From: an uncultured Christensenella sp.
GTDB lineage: Bacteria; Bacillota; Clostridia; Christensenellales; UBA3700
Length of the DNA: 39,887 bases
Reading direction: 5' to 3'
Assembly: GCA_910579785.1 (NCBI GenBank)
Contig: CAJTVJ010000015.1
Location: 1 to 39,887, forward strand
Part shown: in pieces, positions 1 to 7,886 of the stretch
How the letters are laid out: the number at the start of each line of letters is the position of its first letter
Numbering within the stretch: the first letter of the stretch is position 1
Notes under the pieces: model-generated
The model's database searches: none
What the model was told of the DNA's origin: nothing
What the model saw: only the letters and a program-made list of their open reading frames with translations
Translations under genes and position numbers: made by a program

Positions 1-74
1 CTAAACATACAGTCGGGTTCCGCTAATGCCGACCAAACGAAAATGCACGCTTACGCTACATTTTGTCGGTACTT

Positions 75-237
75 ATTTAACTCGATTAGACCTCTCCACT
101 TCGGTCGAGGTGACCACATATTGTATTCAATGCAACAAACTTTGGTTTCTCTCCCAAAGTTTCATATCCTTAGTAATCATGACTTTTATAGAAGTCAAGT
201 CATTTCGACCGTAGCGGAGAAATCTCAACGATTTAAA
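75..237. repeat. Inverted pair of a dispersed hairpin repeat (unit A)
   Basis: A minus-oriented copy (75-117, core CCTCTCCACTTCGGTCGAGG) and a plus-oriented copy (199-237, core CATTTCGACCGTAGCGGAGA) face each other. They belong to the same family as the copies at 1864-2020, 2695-2806, 10500-10613 and 10620-10732. The spacer is longer than in the other units (about 80 nt against about 27) and holds a small hairpin around 140-163, which may be an insertion. The remainder of 1-378 contains no convincing gene: short open frames there run through the repeats and have no Shine-Dalgarno sequence. Confidence 0.8.
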
Positions 238-378
238 AATGACCGCATATTGCTTTCAACGCACCATATATTTCCCAATGCTCAATATCCCACACAACTT
301 TACCAATAATATAAGCTACGTCATTTCTCCCCCATACCAATCCCCCTTTTATATCTGCAAATTTACACCTCAATATAC

Positions 379-407
379 TTGATAAAAAAAGAGGCATTTG
401 CTATACT
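379..407 (+). promoter_or_regulatory. Sigma-A promoter of folC
   Basis: TTGATA (379-384), a 17-nt spacer and TATACT (402-407). The expected transcription start, near 414, falls right at the first strand of the riboswitch P1 helix, so promoter and aptamer fit together. Confidence 0.75.
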
Positions 408-415
408 ATACACAG

Positions 416-509
416 AAAGTGTAGAGTTTGCGCGTGAAGTGTCGTATGGACGGGGAGTGCCGACGAACGAAAAGCTCAGAGCTTGCGGTGCAACACTCAC
501 TCCCACTTT
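416..509 (+). ncRNA. THF (tetrahydrofolate) riboswitch aptamer upstream of folC
   Basis: The segment matches the layout of the class I THF riboswitch. P1 pairs AAAGTG (416-421) with CACTTT (504-509). P2 is about 426-431 with 490-494. The conserved GCGTGAAGTG-like junction is at 432-441. P3 starts GTCG (441-444) with CGAC (461-464). The loop sequence GGGAGTG (453-459) is fully complementary to CACTCCC (498-504), which gives the expected long-range pseudoknot. ACGAA precedes the P4 hairpin AAGCT/AGCTT (472-476/480-484), which is followed by the conserved GCGGTG. THF riboswitches are known OFF switches for folate synthesis and transport genes in Clostridia and Lactobacillales, which fits the folC gene downstream. 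The helices come from reading by eye; no covariance model was run. Confidence 0.88.
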
Positions 510-573
510 GGACTTCTTTTAGACATAAATACAGGTCTTTTTGTGGGAACTTTCGTTGGAGGTTCTCTTTTTG
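498..573 (+). promoter_or_regulatory. Riboswitch expression platform masking the folC RBS
   Basis: A hairpin, GGGAAC (545-550) with GTTCTC (562-567), places the folC Shine-Dalgarno GGAGG (558-562) in its loop and right arm. A U run overlaps the start codon, so it could also act as a weak terminator. The left flank GTGGGA (543-548) is the exact complement of TCCCAC (501-506), which belongs to the aptamer's pseudoknot and P1. With ligand bound, 501-506 is occupied, the hairpin can form and expression is off. Without ligand, 501-506 can pair with 543-548 and free the RBS. This is inferred from complementarity. Confidence 0.7.
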
Positions 574-1833
574 AATTATAAGCAGTCGATAGAATATATC
601 AAAGAAATGGAAAAACAAGGAATGAAGCTGGGGCTTGACGTGATAAGAGAATTGCTGTCAAGGCTGGGCAATCCGCAAGATACGCTCAAAATTTTGCACA
701 TAGCCGGCACCAACGGCAAGGGATCGACAAGCTGCTTTTTAACAAACATACTAAAAGAGAGCGGCTATAAAGTAGGTACTTTCAATTCACCTTCCGTCTT
801 TGGATACAATGAGAGAATACTGCAAGACGGCTGTCCGATAAGCGACGAAGACGTAGCAAAATACATAAGCATAGTGAGACGTCAAGCCGACCAAATGCAA
901 CTCGACGGTTATGCCGCCCCGTCCGCCTTTGAGATAGAATTTGCCGCCGCCATCGTCTACTTTAAAGATAACAAATGCGACTTTGCAGTGTTGGAATGCG
1001 GTCTTGGAGGAAGAGACGACGCGACAAACGTAATAGAGAAAAAGTTGTTGGCAATAATCACTTCGATATCTTACGACCACACCGCCCTGCTTGGCGGCAC
1101 GCTCAGCGATATAGCGCAAAACAAATTTGCAATCGTCAAAGACTGTCCTCTTGTGACCTATCGGCAATGCAAAGAAGTGATGGACGTATTCGGCGCGGCA
1201 ACTAGATTGATACTTTGCGACGAGCCTATCTCCGTATCTCATTCGTCAAGCGGACAAGTCATGCAATATAAGGGTGAGAAATATCTGCTCAACCAACTTG
1301 GAAAATACCAACTGACAAATTGCGCACTTGCGATAGAAAGCGCGCTTTATCTTGCTCAAATGGGATATGCAATAACTCCGCAAACCGTCAAAGTCGGCGT
1401 AGAAAAATCGCTGTGGAAAGGAAGACTACAAAAAATCACCGTTGACAAAAAGACGTTTTTGCTTGACGGCGCACATAATCCAGACGGCGCAAAAGCGCTT
1501 GCGCAGGCAATGCAAGACGACTTTGCAGATATGAAAATATGTTTTGTCTTGGGGGTATTCAAAGACAAAGACAGCGACGGTATGCTTAAAGAAATCGGAG
1601 GGCTTGCAGAGAGATTTTTTGCAGTTACTCCCACCTCTCCCAGAGGGCTTGACAGCAATGTGCTAGTCGAAAAGTGCCGAAAATATACAGAATACAGCGC
1701 AAGCTGTGACAATATAAAATCTGCAATATTTCAAGCTTATGCAAGCGATTGCGACTTGATAGTCGTATGCGGCTCGCTGAGTATACTAGCAGACGCGCTG
1801 GACAGTATAAATCAAATTAGAGAAAGGATATAG
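571..1833 (+). CDS. folC: Bifunctional folylpolyglutamate synthase / dihydrofolate synthase
   Basis: FolC adds L-glutamate to dihydropteroate and to reduced folates, an ATP-dependent cytosolic step that makes and retains folate cofactors. The protein is 420 aa, normal for the family. It carries the P-loop HIAGTNGKGS (about residues 43-52), an NERI motif after the substrate loop, the catalytic-domain DHTALLGGT-like segment and DGAHNPDGA in the C-terminal ligase domain. I chose the TTG at 571: it begins the typical MNYxxSIEYI start and lies 8 nt after GGAGG (558-562). The upstream in-frame TTG at 541 has no RBS and lies in the riboswitch platform. Expression should be repressed by THF through the aptamer at 416-509. 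It is separated from folE by a repeat cluster, so it is probably its own transcription unit. Confidence 0.95.
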   Translation: MNYKQSIEYIKEMEKQGMKLGLDVIRELLSRLGNPQDTLKILHIAGTNGKGSTSCFLTNILKESGYKVGTFNSPSVFGYNERILQDGCPISDEDVAKYISIVRRQADQMQLDGYAAPSAFEIEFAAAIVYFKDNKCDFAVLECGLGGRDDATNVIEKKLLAIITSISYDHTALLGGTLSDIAQNKFAIVKDCPLVTYRQCKEVMDVFGAATRLILCDEPISVSHSSSGQVMQYKGEKYLLNQLGKYQLTNCALAIESALYLAQMGYAITPQTVKVGVEKSLWKGRLQKITVDKKTFLLDGAHNPDGAKALAQAMQDDFADMKICFVLGVFKDKDSDGMLKEIGGLAERFFAVTPTSPRGLDSNVLVEKCRKYTEYSASCDNIKSAIFQAYASDCDLIVVCGSLSILADALDSINQIRERI

Positions 1834-1863
1834 TATAGATATGGTCAAGATAGCAAAATTGAT

Positions 1864-2020
1864 GTCATTTCGACCGAAACGTAGTGGAGTGGAGAAATCT
1901 CAATCATTTAAATAACTCGTTTAGACCTCTCCACTGCGGTCGAGGTGACTAGATATGGCTTATAGTAAACCTAAATTGGTCACCTCGACCGAAGCGAAAC
2001 GAAGCGGAGAAATCTCAACA
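1864..2020. repeat. Three copies of the dispersed hairpin repeat (unit B)
   Basis: Copies at 1864-1912 (+), 1913-1953 (-) and 1978-2020 (+). The last two form the usual head-to-head pair around a spacer reading GATATGGCTTATAG..., which resembles the spacer of unit E (10650-10681). The first and third copies carry a duplicated GAAACGTAGTGGA- or GAAACGAAG-type stretch inside the core. The cluster fills the folC-folE gap (1834-2057). Confidence 0.85.
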
Positions 2021-2057
2021 TATCGAATACAAAAATACATCAACCCAAAATACACAC

Positions 2058-2072
2058 CCCGACATCGTCGGG
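2058..2072 (+). promoter_or_regulatory. Small hairpin just upstream of the folE RBS
   Basis: CCCGAC-ATC-GTCGGG forms a 6-bp GC-rich stem with a 3-nt loop, ending 3 nt before the folE Shine-Dalgarno GGAG (2076-2079). It could tune access to the RBS or be the remnant of a terminator without a U tract. Function is unknown. Confidence 0.45.
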
Positions 2073-2085
2073 AATGGAGAATAAA

Positions 2086-2637
2086 ATGGACAACAAAGAC
2101 AAAGAAAAGATAGCTGCGGCCGTCAAAATGATACTCGAAGCTATTGGCGAAGACCCAACACGCGAAGGATTGGCAGAAACTCCTCAACGCGTTGCGAAGA
2201 TGTACGAAGAATTGACGGCAGGTTACCACGACGACGAAAAGAAACATCTGTCAAAGACGTTCGACGCAAAATCAAGCGATATCGTCATTGAAAAAGACAT
2301 AGAATTCTCTTCTATGTGCGAACATCATTTAATGCCCTTTTTCGGCAAGATAGCGATAGCCTATATCCCTACGAAGAGAGTCGTAGGACTGTCCAAACTT
2401 GCGCGCACCGTCGAGGTATATGCCCGCAGGCTTCAACTTCAAGAACGTCTAACAAATCAAATCGCCGACGCGATAATGGACAACCTCGACGCCAAAGGCG
2501 TGATAGTCTATTGCGAAGCGCAACATACCTGCATGACGGCAAGAGGCATACGCAAAGTAGGCTCAAAGACAATCACCTATTGCACTCGCGGCGAAATAGA
2601 GCAAAAAGACTCGATAATCGCTTTAATGCGCAGTTAA
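2086..2637 (+). CDS. folE: GTP cyclohydrolase I
   Basis: FolE converts GTP to 7,8-dihydroneopterin triphosphate, the first step of pterin and folate synthesis, and acts as a homodecamer in the cytosol. The 183-aa protein has the zinc ligands C78, H81 and C149. Their spacing of 3 and 71 residues equals that of E. coli C110, H113 and C181. The motifs SSMCEHHLMPFFG, the GLSKLAR helix and the QHTCMTARG loop are intact. The ATG at 2086 is preferred because GGAGA (2076-2080) lies 5 nt upstream; an in-frame ATG at 2074 has poorer spacing. The gene is flanked on both sides by repeat units, so cotranscription with folP across the 325-nt gap is uncertain. Confidence 0.96.
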   Translation: MDNKDKEKIAAAVKMILEAIGEDPTREGLAETPQRVAKMYEELTAGYHDDEKKHLSKTFDAKSSDIVIEKDIEFSSMCEHHLMPFFGKIAIAYIPTKRVVGLSKLARTVEVYARRLQLQERLTNQIADAIMDNLDAKGVIVYCEAQHTCMTARGIRKVGSKTITYCTRGEIEQKDSIIALMRS

Positions 2638-2694
2638 GACGACGGATATACAATATATCGAAATACGGTCGTTAGAGTGCATTTGAAATTAAAA

Positions 2695-2806
2695 AAGGAT
2701 GAGACTTCTCCGTTCCACTGCGTTTCAGTCGAAGTGACTTAGTTTTGCACGTTACAAGCCATAGGTGGTCATTTCGAGCGTAGTCGAGAAATCTCAACGA
2801 GTTAAA
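2695..2806. repeat. Inverted pair of the dispersed hairpin repeat (unit C)
   Basis: The minus-oriented arm (2695-2740) begins AAGGATGAGACTTCTCC and the plus-oriented arm (2767-2806) contains GTCATTTCGAGCGTAGTC and ends CTCAACGAGTTAAA. The spacer contains TTACAAGCCATA, nearly the same as ACAAGCCATA in the spacer of unit D (10561-10570). The spacer, not only the arms, is therefore conserved between copies. Confidence 0.85.
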
Positions 2807-2811
2807 TCACA

Positions 2812-2908
2812 AGGAGTAGATTTCTACGCGTTGGTCGTAAGGAGCGAAAGCGACGGAATAGCGAGCCAGCAGATGCGTCTTGGGCGAGCGTCAGTGACGA
2901 TTCTCTCC
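2812..2908. other. Unidentified GC-rich, hairpin-containing segment before folP
   Basis: About 97 nt with imperfect inverted ends (AGGAGTAGA at 2812-2820 against AGGAGAGAA read on the minus strand from 2908). It has internal hairpins: GTAGA-TT-TCTAC (2816-2827), a GCGAAAGC stem-loop (2843-2850) and CGTCA-G-TGACG (2889-2899). It is clearly richer in G+C than the flanking intergenic DNA and follows repeat unit C directly. It does not match the THF-I core found before folC. It could be a structured leader of folP or another small repeat element. Confidence 0.5.
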
Positions 2909-2932
2909 TAAGCTTGTAAGTAAATATTCATT

Positions 2933-2941
2933 CCCCCCCCC
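2933..2941 (+). repeat. Nine-C homopolymer tract in the folP leader
   Basis: An uninterrupted run of 9 C lies 21 nt before the folP ATG and 9 nt before its Shine-Dalgarno region (ACGAGG, 2950-2955). Such runs can vary in length by slippage, or can be assembly artefacts. Confidence 0.9.
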
Positions 2942-2962
2942 ACAAATAAACGAGGTACACGT

Positions 2963-3742
2963 ATGAAAATAGGCAACAAGACATTTGAAAACGGCACGCA
3001 CGTAATGGCGATAATCAATCTCACTCCCGACTCATTTTACGCCAATTCGCGCTCTGATATAGACGGGCTTGCTGACAGGGTCAAGAGGGCGATTGACGAA
3101 GGTGCAGAGGTCATAGATATAGGCGGTCAATCCACGCGGCCCGGGCATACGCCTGTGGACGAATTGCAAGAGTGGCAAAGGCTTCAACGCCCAATCGAGT
3201 TGATAAAATCACGCTTTGACGTGCCCCTATCCGTCGACACGTACTACCCTTACGTTGCAAAAAATGCGCTGATATCCGGCGCGGATATGATAAACGACGT
3301 ATGGGGGCTTCAATACGACAAAGACGGCGAAATGGCGCAAATCATTGCAAAGCACGGCGCCGCCGTCTGCATAATGCAAAATCAAAATCATATTTCGCCA
3401 GACGAAACGCTGTGGAGCGATATGTTTGACTTTTTGCAAAGAAGCATCTCTATCGCCAAGTCGGCAGGCATATCCGACGAGAAGATAATTCTTGACGGCG
3501 GAATAGGATTTGGTAAAAACAAGGAACAGAATTTTACCGTCGTCAATAATTATGACAGACTGCACAAATTCGGCTATCCCCTTTTGCTCGGTACGTCGCG
3601 CAAATCTATGTTCGGCGGCGACGTCAACGACAGATTGCAGCCTACTCTTGACACGACGCGTCAAGCCGTACGCCAAAAGGTACTGTTCGTCAGAGTTCAC
3701 GACGTAAAAGAAAACGTCCAAGCAATATCAAACGAAAGATAA
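2963..3742 (+). CDS. folP: Dihydropteroate synthase
   Basis: FolP joins p-aminobenzoate to dihydropterin pyrophosphate to give dihydropteroate; it is the sulfonamide target. The protein is 259 aa, a TIM barrel of normal, slightly short length. The diagnostic loops are present: NLTPDSF (19-25), GGQSTRP (54-60), the pterin-site VD (91-92) and NDVW (111-114), LDGGIGFGK (177-185), TSRKS (211-215) and RVHDV (244-248). The start ATG follows ACGAGG by 7 nt. folB-folK begins 24 nt after its stop, so the two should form one operon. Its leader carries the GC-rich element and C tract described above. Confidence 0.96.
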   Translation: MKIGNKTFENGTHVMAIINLTPDSFYANSRSDIDGLADRVKRAIDEGAEVIDIGGQSTRPGHTPVDELQEWQRLQRPIELIKSRFDVPLSVDTYYPYVAKNALISGADMINDVWGLQYDKDGEMAQIIAKHGAAVCIMQNQNHISPDETLWSDMFDFLQRSISIAKSAGISDEKIILDGGIGFGKNKEQNFTVVNNYDRLHKFGYPLLLGTSRKSMFGGDVNDRLQPTLDTTRQAVRQKVLFVRVHDVKENVQAISNER

Positions 3743-3766
3743 CTCTTTCAAAATAAAAAGGAAAAC

Positions 3767-4585
3767 ATGAGTTTTATCGAAATAAAAAGTTTAAAAATCT
3801 ACGCCTGTCACGGCGTACTTGAAGAGGAAAAGACAAATCCTCAGCCCTTTTGTTTTGACGTGCGTATGGAGTATGACTTTTGCAAAGCCGCGCAAAGCGA
3901 CGACTTAAATCTCACACTCAATTATGACGAAGTCATGCACGACGTCAGCGACTTTTGCCAAAGCAACCGTTTTGATCTTATCGAAACGCTGTGCGCGCGT
4001 ACTGCGACAATGCTTATGCGCAAATACCCTATTCAAAGCATAAAAGTGAGCGTAAGCAAACCCGACGCGCCCGTATCGCTATGCTTTGACACAGTCAAAG
4101 TAACTACGCAGCTGACAAGACGCATTGTCCTGCTATCTCTTGGCAGCAGTATGGGCGATAGGCAGTCTTATCTTGATATGGCGATAAACGAGCTTAAATG
4201 CCATGCAGATATCACCCTGCAAAAGGTATCTACGCCCTTTGAAAATCCCCCCTACGGCGGAGTTGCCAAAGCGACATTTATAAACATGGCGGCGCAAATA
4301 TCCACATATCTCTCGCCGAAAGAATTATTGGACGCGATACATCAAATCGAATACAAAGCCAAAAGAATTCGCGACGTGCGTTGGGGCGATCGGACGTTGG
4401 ATATAGACATAGTCTTTTTCGGCGACATAGTGTCAAACGACGAAGCTTTGACTTTGCCGCACCCGGATTTTCAAAATCGAGAATTCGTGCTTTCTCCGCT
4501 TGTTGAGATCGCGCCCAACTTCCGCTGCCCGCTTAGCAAAAAGACCGTCAAAGAGCTGTATGACGATTGGAAATCAAATAATTAA
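3767..4585 (+). CDS. folK: Dihydroneopterin aldolase - HPPK fusion (FolB-FolK)
   Basis: This single protein carries two consecutive folate enzymes. Residues 1 to about 118 are dihydroneopterin aldolase (FolB), with YACHGVLEEEK near the N-terminus and the conserved Lys98 in SVSKPDAP. Residues about 119-272 are 6-hydroxymethyl-7,8-dihydropterin pyrophosphokinase (FolK), with LSLGSSMGD, FENPPYGG, RWGDRTLDIDI (metal ligands D212 and D214) and LPHP. It converts dihydroneopterin to the pyrophosphate substrate used by the neighbouring FolP. FolB-FolK fusions are known in Firmicutes. AAAAGGAAAAC before the ATG gives a usable RBS. Its stop overlaps the stop of the convergent FAD gene by 3 nt. Confidence 0.95.
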   Translation: MSFIEIKSLKIYACHGVLEEEKTNPQPFCFDVRMEYDFCKAAQSDDLNLTLNYDEVMHDVSDFCQSNRFDLIETLCARTATMLMRKYPIQSIKVSVSKPDAPVSLCFDTVKVTTQLTRRIVLLSLGSSMGDRQSYLDMAINELKCHADITLQKVSTPFENPPYGGVAKATFINMAAQISTYLSPKELLDAIHQIEYKAKRIRDVRWGDRTLDIDIVFFGDIVSNDEALTLPHPDFQNREFVLSPLVEIAPNFRCPLSKKTVKELYDDWKSNN

Positions 4586-5967
4586 AGAATACGTCTTGCC
4601 ATCAGCACGCCCATTACAGACGCCATCATAAGCCCTCTCGTCCAACCCGAAGAGTCACCGAGACAGTGCAGATTCCTGACGCTGGTATTGAAATTCTTAT
4701 CCATCTTTATTTTGTTGCTGTAAAATTTAAGTTCGGGAGAATACAGCAACGTCTCGTCGTCGGCAAAACCCGGCACCACGATGTCCATCTGCTTTATAAA
4801 ATTGAGAATGCTCAGCATTGACCTATACGGCATCGCCGACGTTATGTCGCCTGCCACCGCGTCCGTCAGCGTAGGTCTCAACGACGATTCGTCGAGCTCT
4901 TTTTGCCAAGTGCGTTTGCCTTTGAGTATATCTCCGTACCTCTGCACAAGTATCCTGCCTGCGCCAAGCATATTCGTCAGCTCCCCCACCTTTTGCGCAA
5001 ATTCTATCGGTCTGTCAAAAGGCACGCTGAAATTGTGCGAACACAATATTGCCAAATTGGTATTTGACGACTTCTTATCTTTAAATGAATGCCCGTTGAC
5101 GACGGCTAAGGCATTGTCATAATTCTCCTGCGCCACAAAACCGCCTGGATTTTGACAAAAAGTGCGCACTTTGTTTTTAAAAGGCTGAGGATAACCTATC
5201 AACTTTGATTCATATAAGGCTTCGTTGACCTCGCTCATTACCTCACTCTTCACCTCTACGCGCACTCCCACGTCCACAGTGCCGGGCTGATGCTCAATAC
5301 CGTGCGCCTTGCACGCTCTTTCCAGCCAATCCGCGCCCCGTCTGCCTGTGGCAACGACAACCTTGTCGGCATATATTATCTCTTCTTTGCCGTCTTTATA
5401 TATCACCGCACCCGAGCATGCGCCGTCTTCTATCATGAGGTCTTTACAAGGCGTATTAAAATACATCTCGACTCCGCTTGCAATCAAGTGCTTCTCTATC
5501 GCAAAATATATATCGTGCGCCCTCTCCGTACCCATATGCCTTATGGGACACTCCACAAGTCTAAGTCCTGCTTCTGTCGCCTTTTGCCTTATCTTTGCCA
5601 CTTTGTCAGGATGGGCAAGCCCCTCGACTCTTTCGTCCGCGCCGAATTTGAGATATATGCCGTCGACGTATCTTATAGTCTCTTGCGCCAGCTCCCTGCC
5701 TATTAGGTCGGGCAAATCTCCTCCCACGTCGGCGCTTAGCGACAACTTGCCGTCAGAGAATGCCCCCGCGCCTGAAAAACCCGTCGTGATAGCGCAGTTT
5801 TTGCACTTCATACACACGCCGCACTTAACCTTGGGACAATATCTCCTCTCAATAGACTCCCCTTTCTCGACGATAAGAATACGCTTGTCAGACTGCATCT
5901 CGACAAGCTCCAACGCCGTAAATATCCCGGCAGGTCCTGCGCCTATTATCAACACGTCAGTTTTCAT
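4582..5967 (-). CDS. FAD-dependent dehydrogenase of the COG2509 type
   Basis: A 461-aa cytosolic flavoprotein. The N-terminus has the dinucleotide-binding motif IIGAGPAGIFTALE (7-20). A cysteine cluster follows (C44, C49, C52, C55, C58), then GFSGAGAFSDGKL, which is typical of this uncharacterised family of NAD(FAD)-utilising dehydrogenases. Further FAD contacts include VVATGRRGADW and a C-terminal LGDSSGWTRGLMMAS segment. The cysteines suggest an Fe-S or metal site, but the substrate is unknown. It is transcribed alone towards the folate genes from the promoter at 6008-6036. The family call is firm; a biochemical function cannot be given. Confidence 0.88.
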   Translation of the reverse strand: MKTDVLIIGAGPAGIFTALELVEMQSDKRILIVEKGESIERRYCPKVKCGVCMKCKNCAITTGFSGAGAFSDGKLSLSADVGGDLPDLIGRELAQETIRYVDGIYLKFGADERVEGLAHPDKVAKIRQKATEAGLRLVECPIRHMGTERAHDIYFAIEKHLIASGVEMYFNTPCKDLMIEDGACSGAVIYKDGKEEIIYADKVVVATGRRGADWLERACKAHGIEHQPGTVDVGVRVEVKSEVMSEVNEALYESKLIGYPQPFKNKVRTFCQNPGGFVAQENYDNALAVVNGHSFKDKKSSNTNLAILCSHNFSVPFDRPIEFAQKVGELTNMLGAGRILVQRYGDILKGKRTWQKELDESSLRPTLTDAVAGDITSAMPYRSMLSILNFIKQMDIVVPGFADDETLLYSPELKFYSNKIKMDKNFNTSVRNLHCLGDSSGWTRGLMMASVMGVLMARRIL

Positions 5968-6007
5968 ATTCCCTCCATATCGCCCAGCAAATTTCTCTCT
6001 TTATATA

Positions 6008-6036
6008 ATTATACCTATCAACCAAAAGTATGTCAA
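6008..6036 (-). promoter_or_regulatory. Sigma-A promoter of the FAD dehydrogenase gene
   Basis: On the minus strand, TTGACA (6036-6031), a 17-nt spacer and TATAAT (6013-6008). Both hexamers match consensus exactly, about 40 nt before the start codon at 5967. Confidence 0.85.
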
Positions 6037-6152
6037 TACCGCTTGCTTTTATTCTGACTTTATAATATTATTCAATCAATTATCAAATTGCTCTATTCAA
6101 TTATTTTTTTATATAGTATAGCAAAAATTTTTCAGTTATTTTTAAAAATCTA

Positions 6153-6181
6153 TTGACACATAATACTCTTTGTGATAGAAT
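6153..6181 (+). promoter_or_regulatory. Sigma-A promoter of the peptidase-like / ABC operon
   Basis: TTGACA (6153-6158), a 17-nt spacer and TAGAAT (6176-6181). This lies 32 nt before the ATG at 6213 and rules out the in-frame TTG at 6153 as a start, since that TTG is part of the -35 box. Confidence 0.85.
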
Positions 6182-6212
6182 TAATTATACCAATAAAGGG
6201 AGAAAATTTATT

Positions 6213-7196
6213 ATGAGAGAATTTTTTAAATCGAAAAAGAATGTTATAGTGCTATCATTAATTATTGCAATATTTGCCGCCATTGCAGGTTTTGCATCAT
6301 TATCTATTAATCAATCTTCGCAAAATACTCAACAGCTCAATGATAATGCCACCTTTACAGGTCTCGATGGAGGCATAAATGCGTTCTCTTCAACACCAAA
6401 AGCTTCAAATTGCACCATACATTATGATGAGCAAAGTGCAAAACAACATATCTACGATTCTTTAAAAAGTAATTTCAATAACACTCAAATTTCTGTTACT
6501 TTTGATGCTTACGCATATTTTAAATCAAAAAACATTTCTCAAAGTAGAATAAATGATTTGCTACTAACAAAATATAATAATGTTGCAAACGGCACATGTA
6601 GTTTGGTTGCAATTACTATAATAACAAAATTAATAATGGAATATAGTACATATATAGATTTAAATTATCCAAGTTACTATACAGAAAAAGAATTAGAAAT
6701 TTCAATATTTAAAGAACTTCACGACATATCGATTAGCTTGGGGAATAAATATAGTGGGTCAGGCACTCTTGGAACTTTTAGCTCTACAATAGATTCTATA
6801 ATAAGAACTTACTTTTCTAGACATGGCTATAATAATGAAGTCACCGAAAATCATATAATTAGCGAGTCTGTCGAAAATGTAAGAGATTCGCTTAAAGATG
6901 TATTATTAGTTCCATCTATATTAAGTTTTAATACATACTATAATAAAGATATATATTCATCTGGTGGACATAGTGTTGCCGTTGTTGGAGTATATCAATA
7001 TAAAGTAACCTATAAGAAAAAATATAATTTATTTAAAACTATAAAAAAAGATATATGTGCATACGTAATTTGCAATGGTTGGAGCGACGCTTCTAACGGC
7101 ATGATTGGTGACAATCTTCAACTTTTAGTCCTTGAAGATGATGCAAATGCTATATGGGAGAGTCATATAATAGATTGGGATTATGAGAAAGACTAA
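6213..7196 (+). CDS. Membrane-anchored cysteine-peptidase-like protein (C39/papain-like fold suspected)
   Basis: The 327-aa protein starts with a charged stretch and one hydrophobic helix (about 11-30), a signal anchor or uncleaved signal peptide, so most of it should lie outside the membrane. I do not recognise it as a named family, but three spaced motifs resemble a C39/papain-like catalytic triad: NGTCSLVA (Cys129), SGGHSVAVVGV (His253) and VICNGWSDA (Asn288 or Asp292). The start is ATG 6213, after AAAGGGAG (6195-6202). The gene is markedly AT-rich compared with the folate genes, which points to acquisition. It overlaps the next gene by 14 nt and leads an operon with a lipoprotein and an ABC exporter. 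Peptide processing or a secreted effector are possible roles; both are inference. Confidence 0.6.
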   Translation: MREFFKSKKNVIVLSLIIAIFAAIAGFASLSINQSSQNTQQLNDNATFTGLDGGINAFSSTPKASNCTIHYDEQSAKQHIYDSLKSNFNNTQISVTFDAYAYFKSKNISQSRINDLLLTKYNNVANGTCSLVAITIITKLIMEYSTYIDLNYPSYYTEKELEISIFKELHDISISLGNKYSGSGTLGTFSSTIDSIIRTYFSRHGYNNEVTENHIISESVENVRDSLKDVLLVPSILSFNTYYNKDIYSSGGHSVAVVGVYQYKVTYKKKYNLFKTIKKDICAYVICNGWSDASNGMIGDNLQLLVLEDDANAIWESHIIDWDYEKD

Positions 7197-7878
7197 CAAA
7201 AAATCATTATTGACAATATCAATATGTTTAATAATAATGACCATTTTCTCCCTTCTTTGCGCATGTCTGCCTGACAAAAGCAAAGAGTCGGATATCTCAA
7301 TTTGGTTTTACGACCAACCTTCTAATTACTCATTGGGAAGATTTAAAATAACTACCTCATATTATGACGAGCATGCTAATTATCTAGGCATAAAGCCAAG
7401 GGATAAAAACGATTTTATCAAATTTATAAAGTCCTCGGACTTATATGGCGGAGAACTTATAATTAAAGATTGCGAGAGAAATGATTGGCTTGACAGGCAC
7501 AATGAAAAAATCGGCAGCAGCGTTTATATATTTGCAAGCGACGGCTATATTTGGCTTGGTCGGTTTTATACAAACAAGCTTTTTAAAATTATGGAAGTGC
7601 CTGCAAAATGTATATTTATTTTGAACGGTGACAAATCAATTTTAATAAACGGGCTTTTATTGTCACCCACAGACAACGAGGAATATCACCAAGGTGTCGA
7701 ATACCGCACGCCATGGAATTGGGATGAGTTGAAAATATTATTCAACAACTCTGCCTTTGACGATAACAATCATACGATAGAAATAACGTATAAGTTCTAC
7801 TATTCTCCGTCAATTACCGTGCAGATAATATATAATGAAGAAAACAGCACGATTTGTATCAAAGAGTTGCAAATGTGA
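7183..7878 (+). CDS. Putative lipoprotein of unknown function
   Basis: A 231-aa protein with a lipoprotein-like N-terminus: basic MRKTNKK, a hydrophobic stretch (about 8-26) and SLLCAC, where the second Cys could be the lipidated residue. The -2 Cys makes this a non-ideal lipobox. The rest is aromatic- and Asn-rich with no domain I recognise. It overlaps the upstream peptidase-like gene by 14 nt, with TTGGGA before its ATG. The ABC ATPase begins 8 nt after its stop, so translation is probably coupled. A substrate-binding, immunity or sensor lipoprotein for the adjacent transporter is plausible but not shown. Confidence 0.6.
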   Translation: MRKTNKKSLLTISICLIIMTIFSLLCACLPDKSKESDISIWFYDQPSNYSLGRFKITTSYYDEHANYLGIKPRDKNDFIKFIKSSDLYGGELIIKDCERNDWLDRHNEKIGSSVYIFASDGYIWLGRFYTNKLFKIMEVPAKCIFILNGDKSILINGLLLSPTDNEEYHQGVEYRTPWNWDELKILFNNSAFDDNNHTIEITYKFYYSPSITVQIIYNEENSTICIKELQM

Positions 7879-7886
7879 GGCAAAAA

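Noticed and set aside
26..309. Two overlapping plus-strand open frames of 62 and 88 codons
   Set aside because: They run through the repeat arms, have no RBS and show no protein-like pattern.
2812..2908. A second THF-I riboswitch before folP
   Set aside because: It shares a GGAGTAGAT...CGCGTT-like beginning but lacks the ACGAA-P4-GCGGTG core and the pseudoknot partner.
6153..6212. Upstream TTG at 6153 as the start of the peptidase-like gene
   Set aside because: That TTG is the first part of the -35 box TTGACA; the ATG at 6213 has a good RBS.
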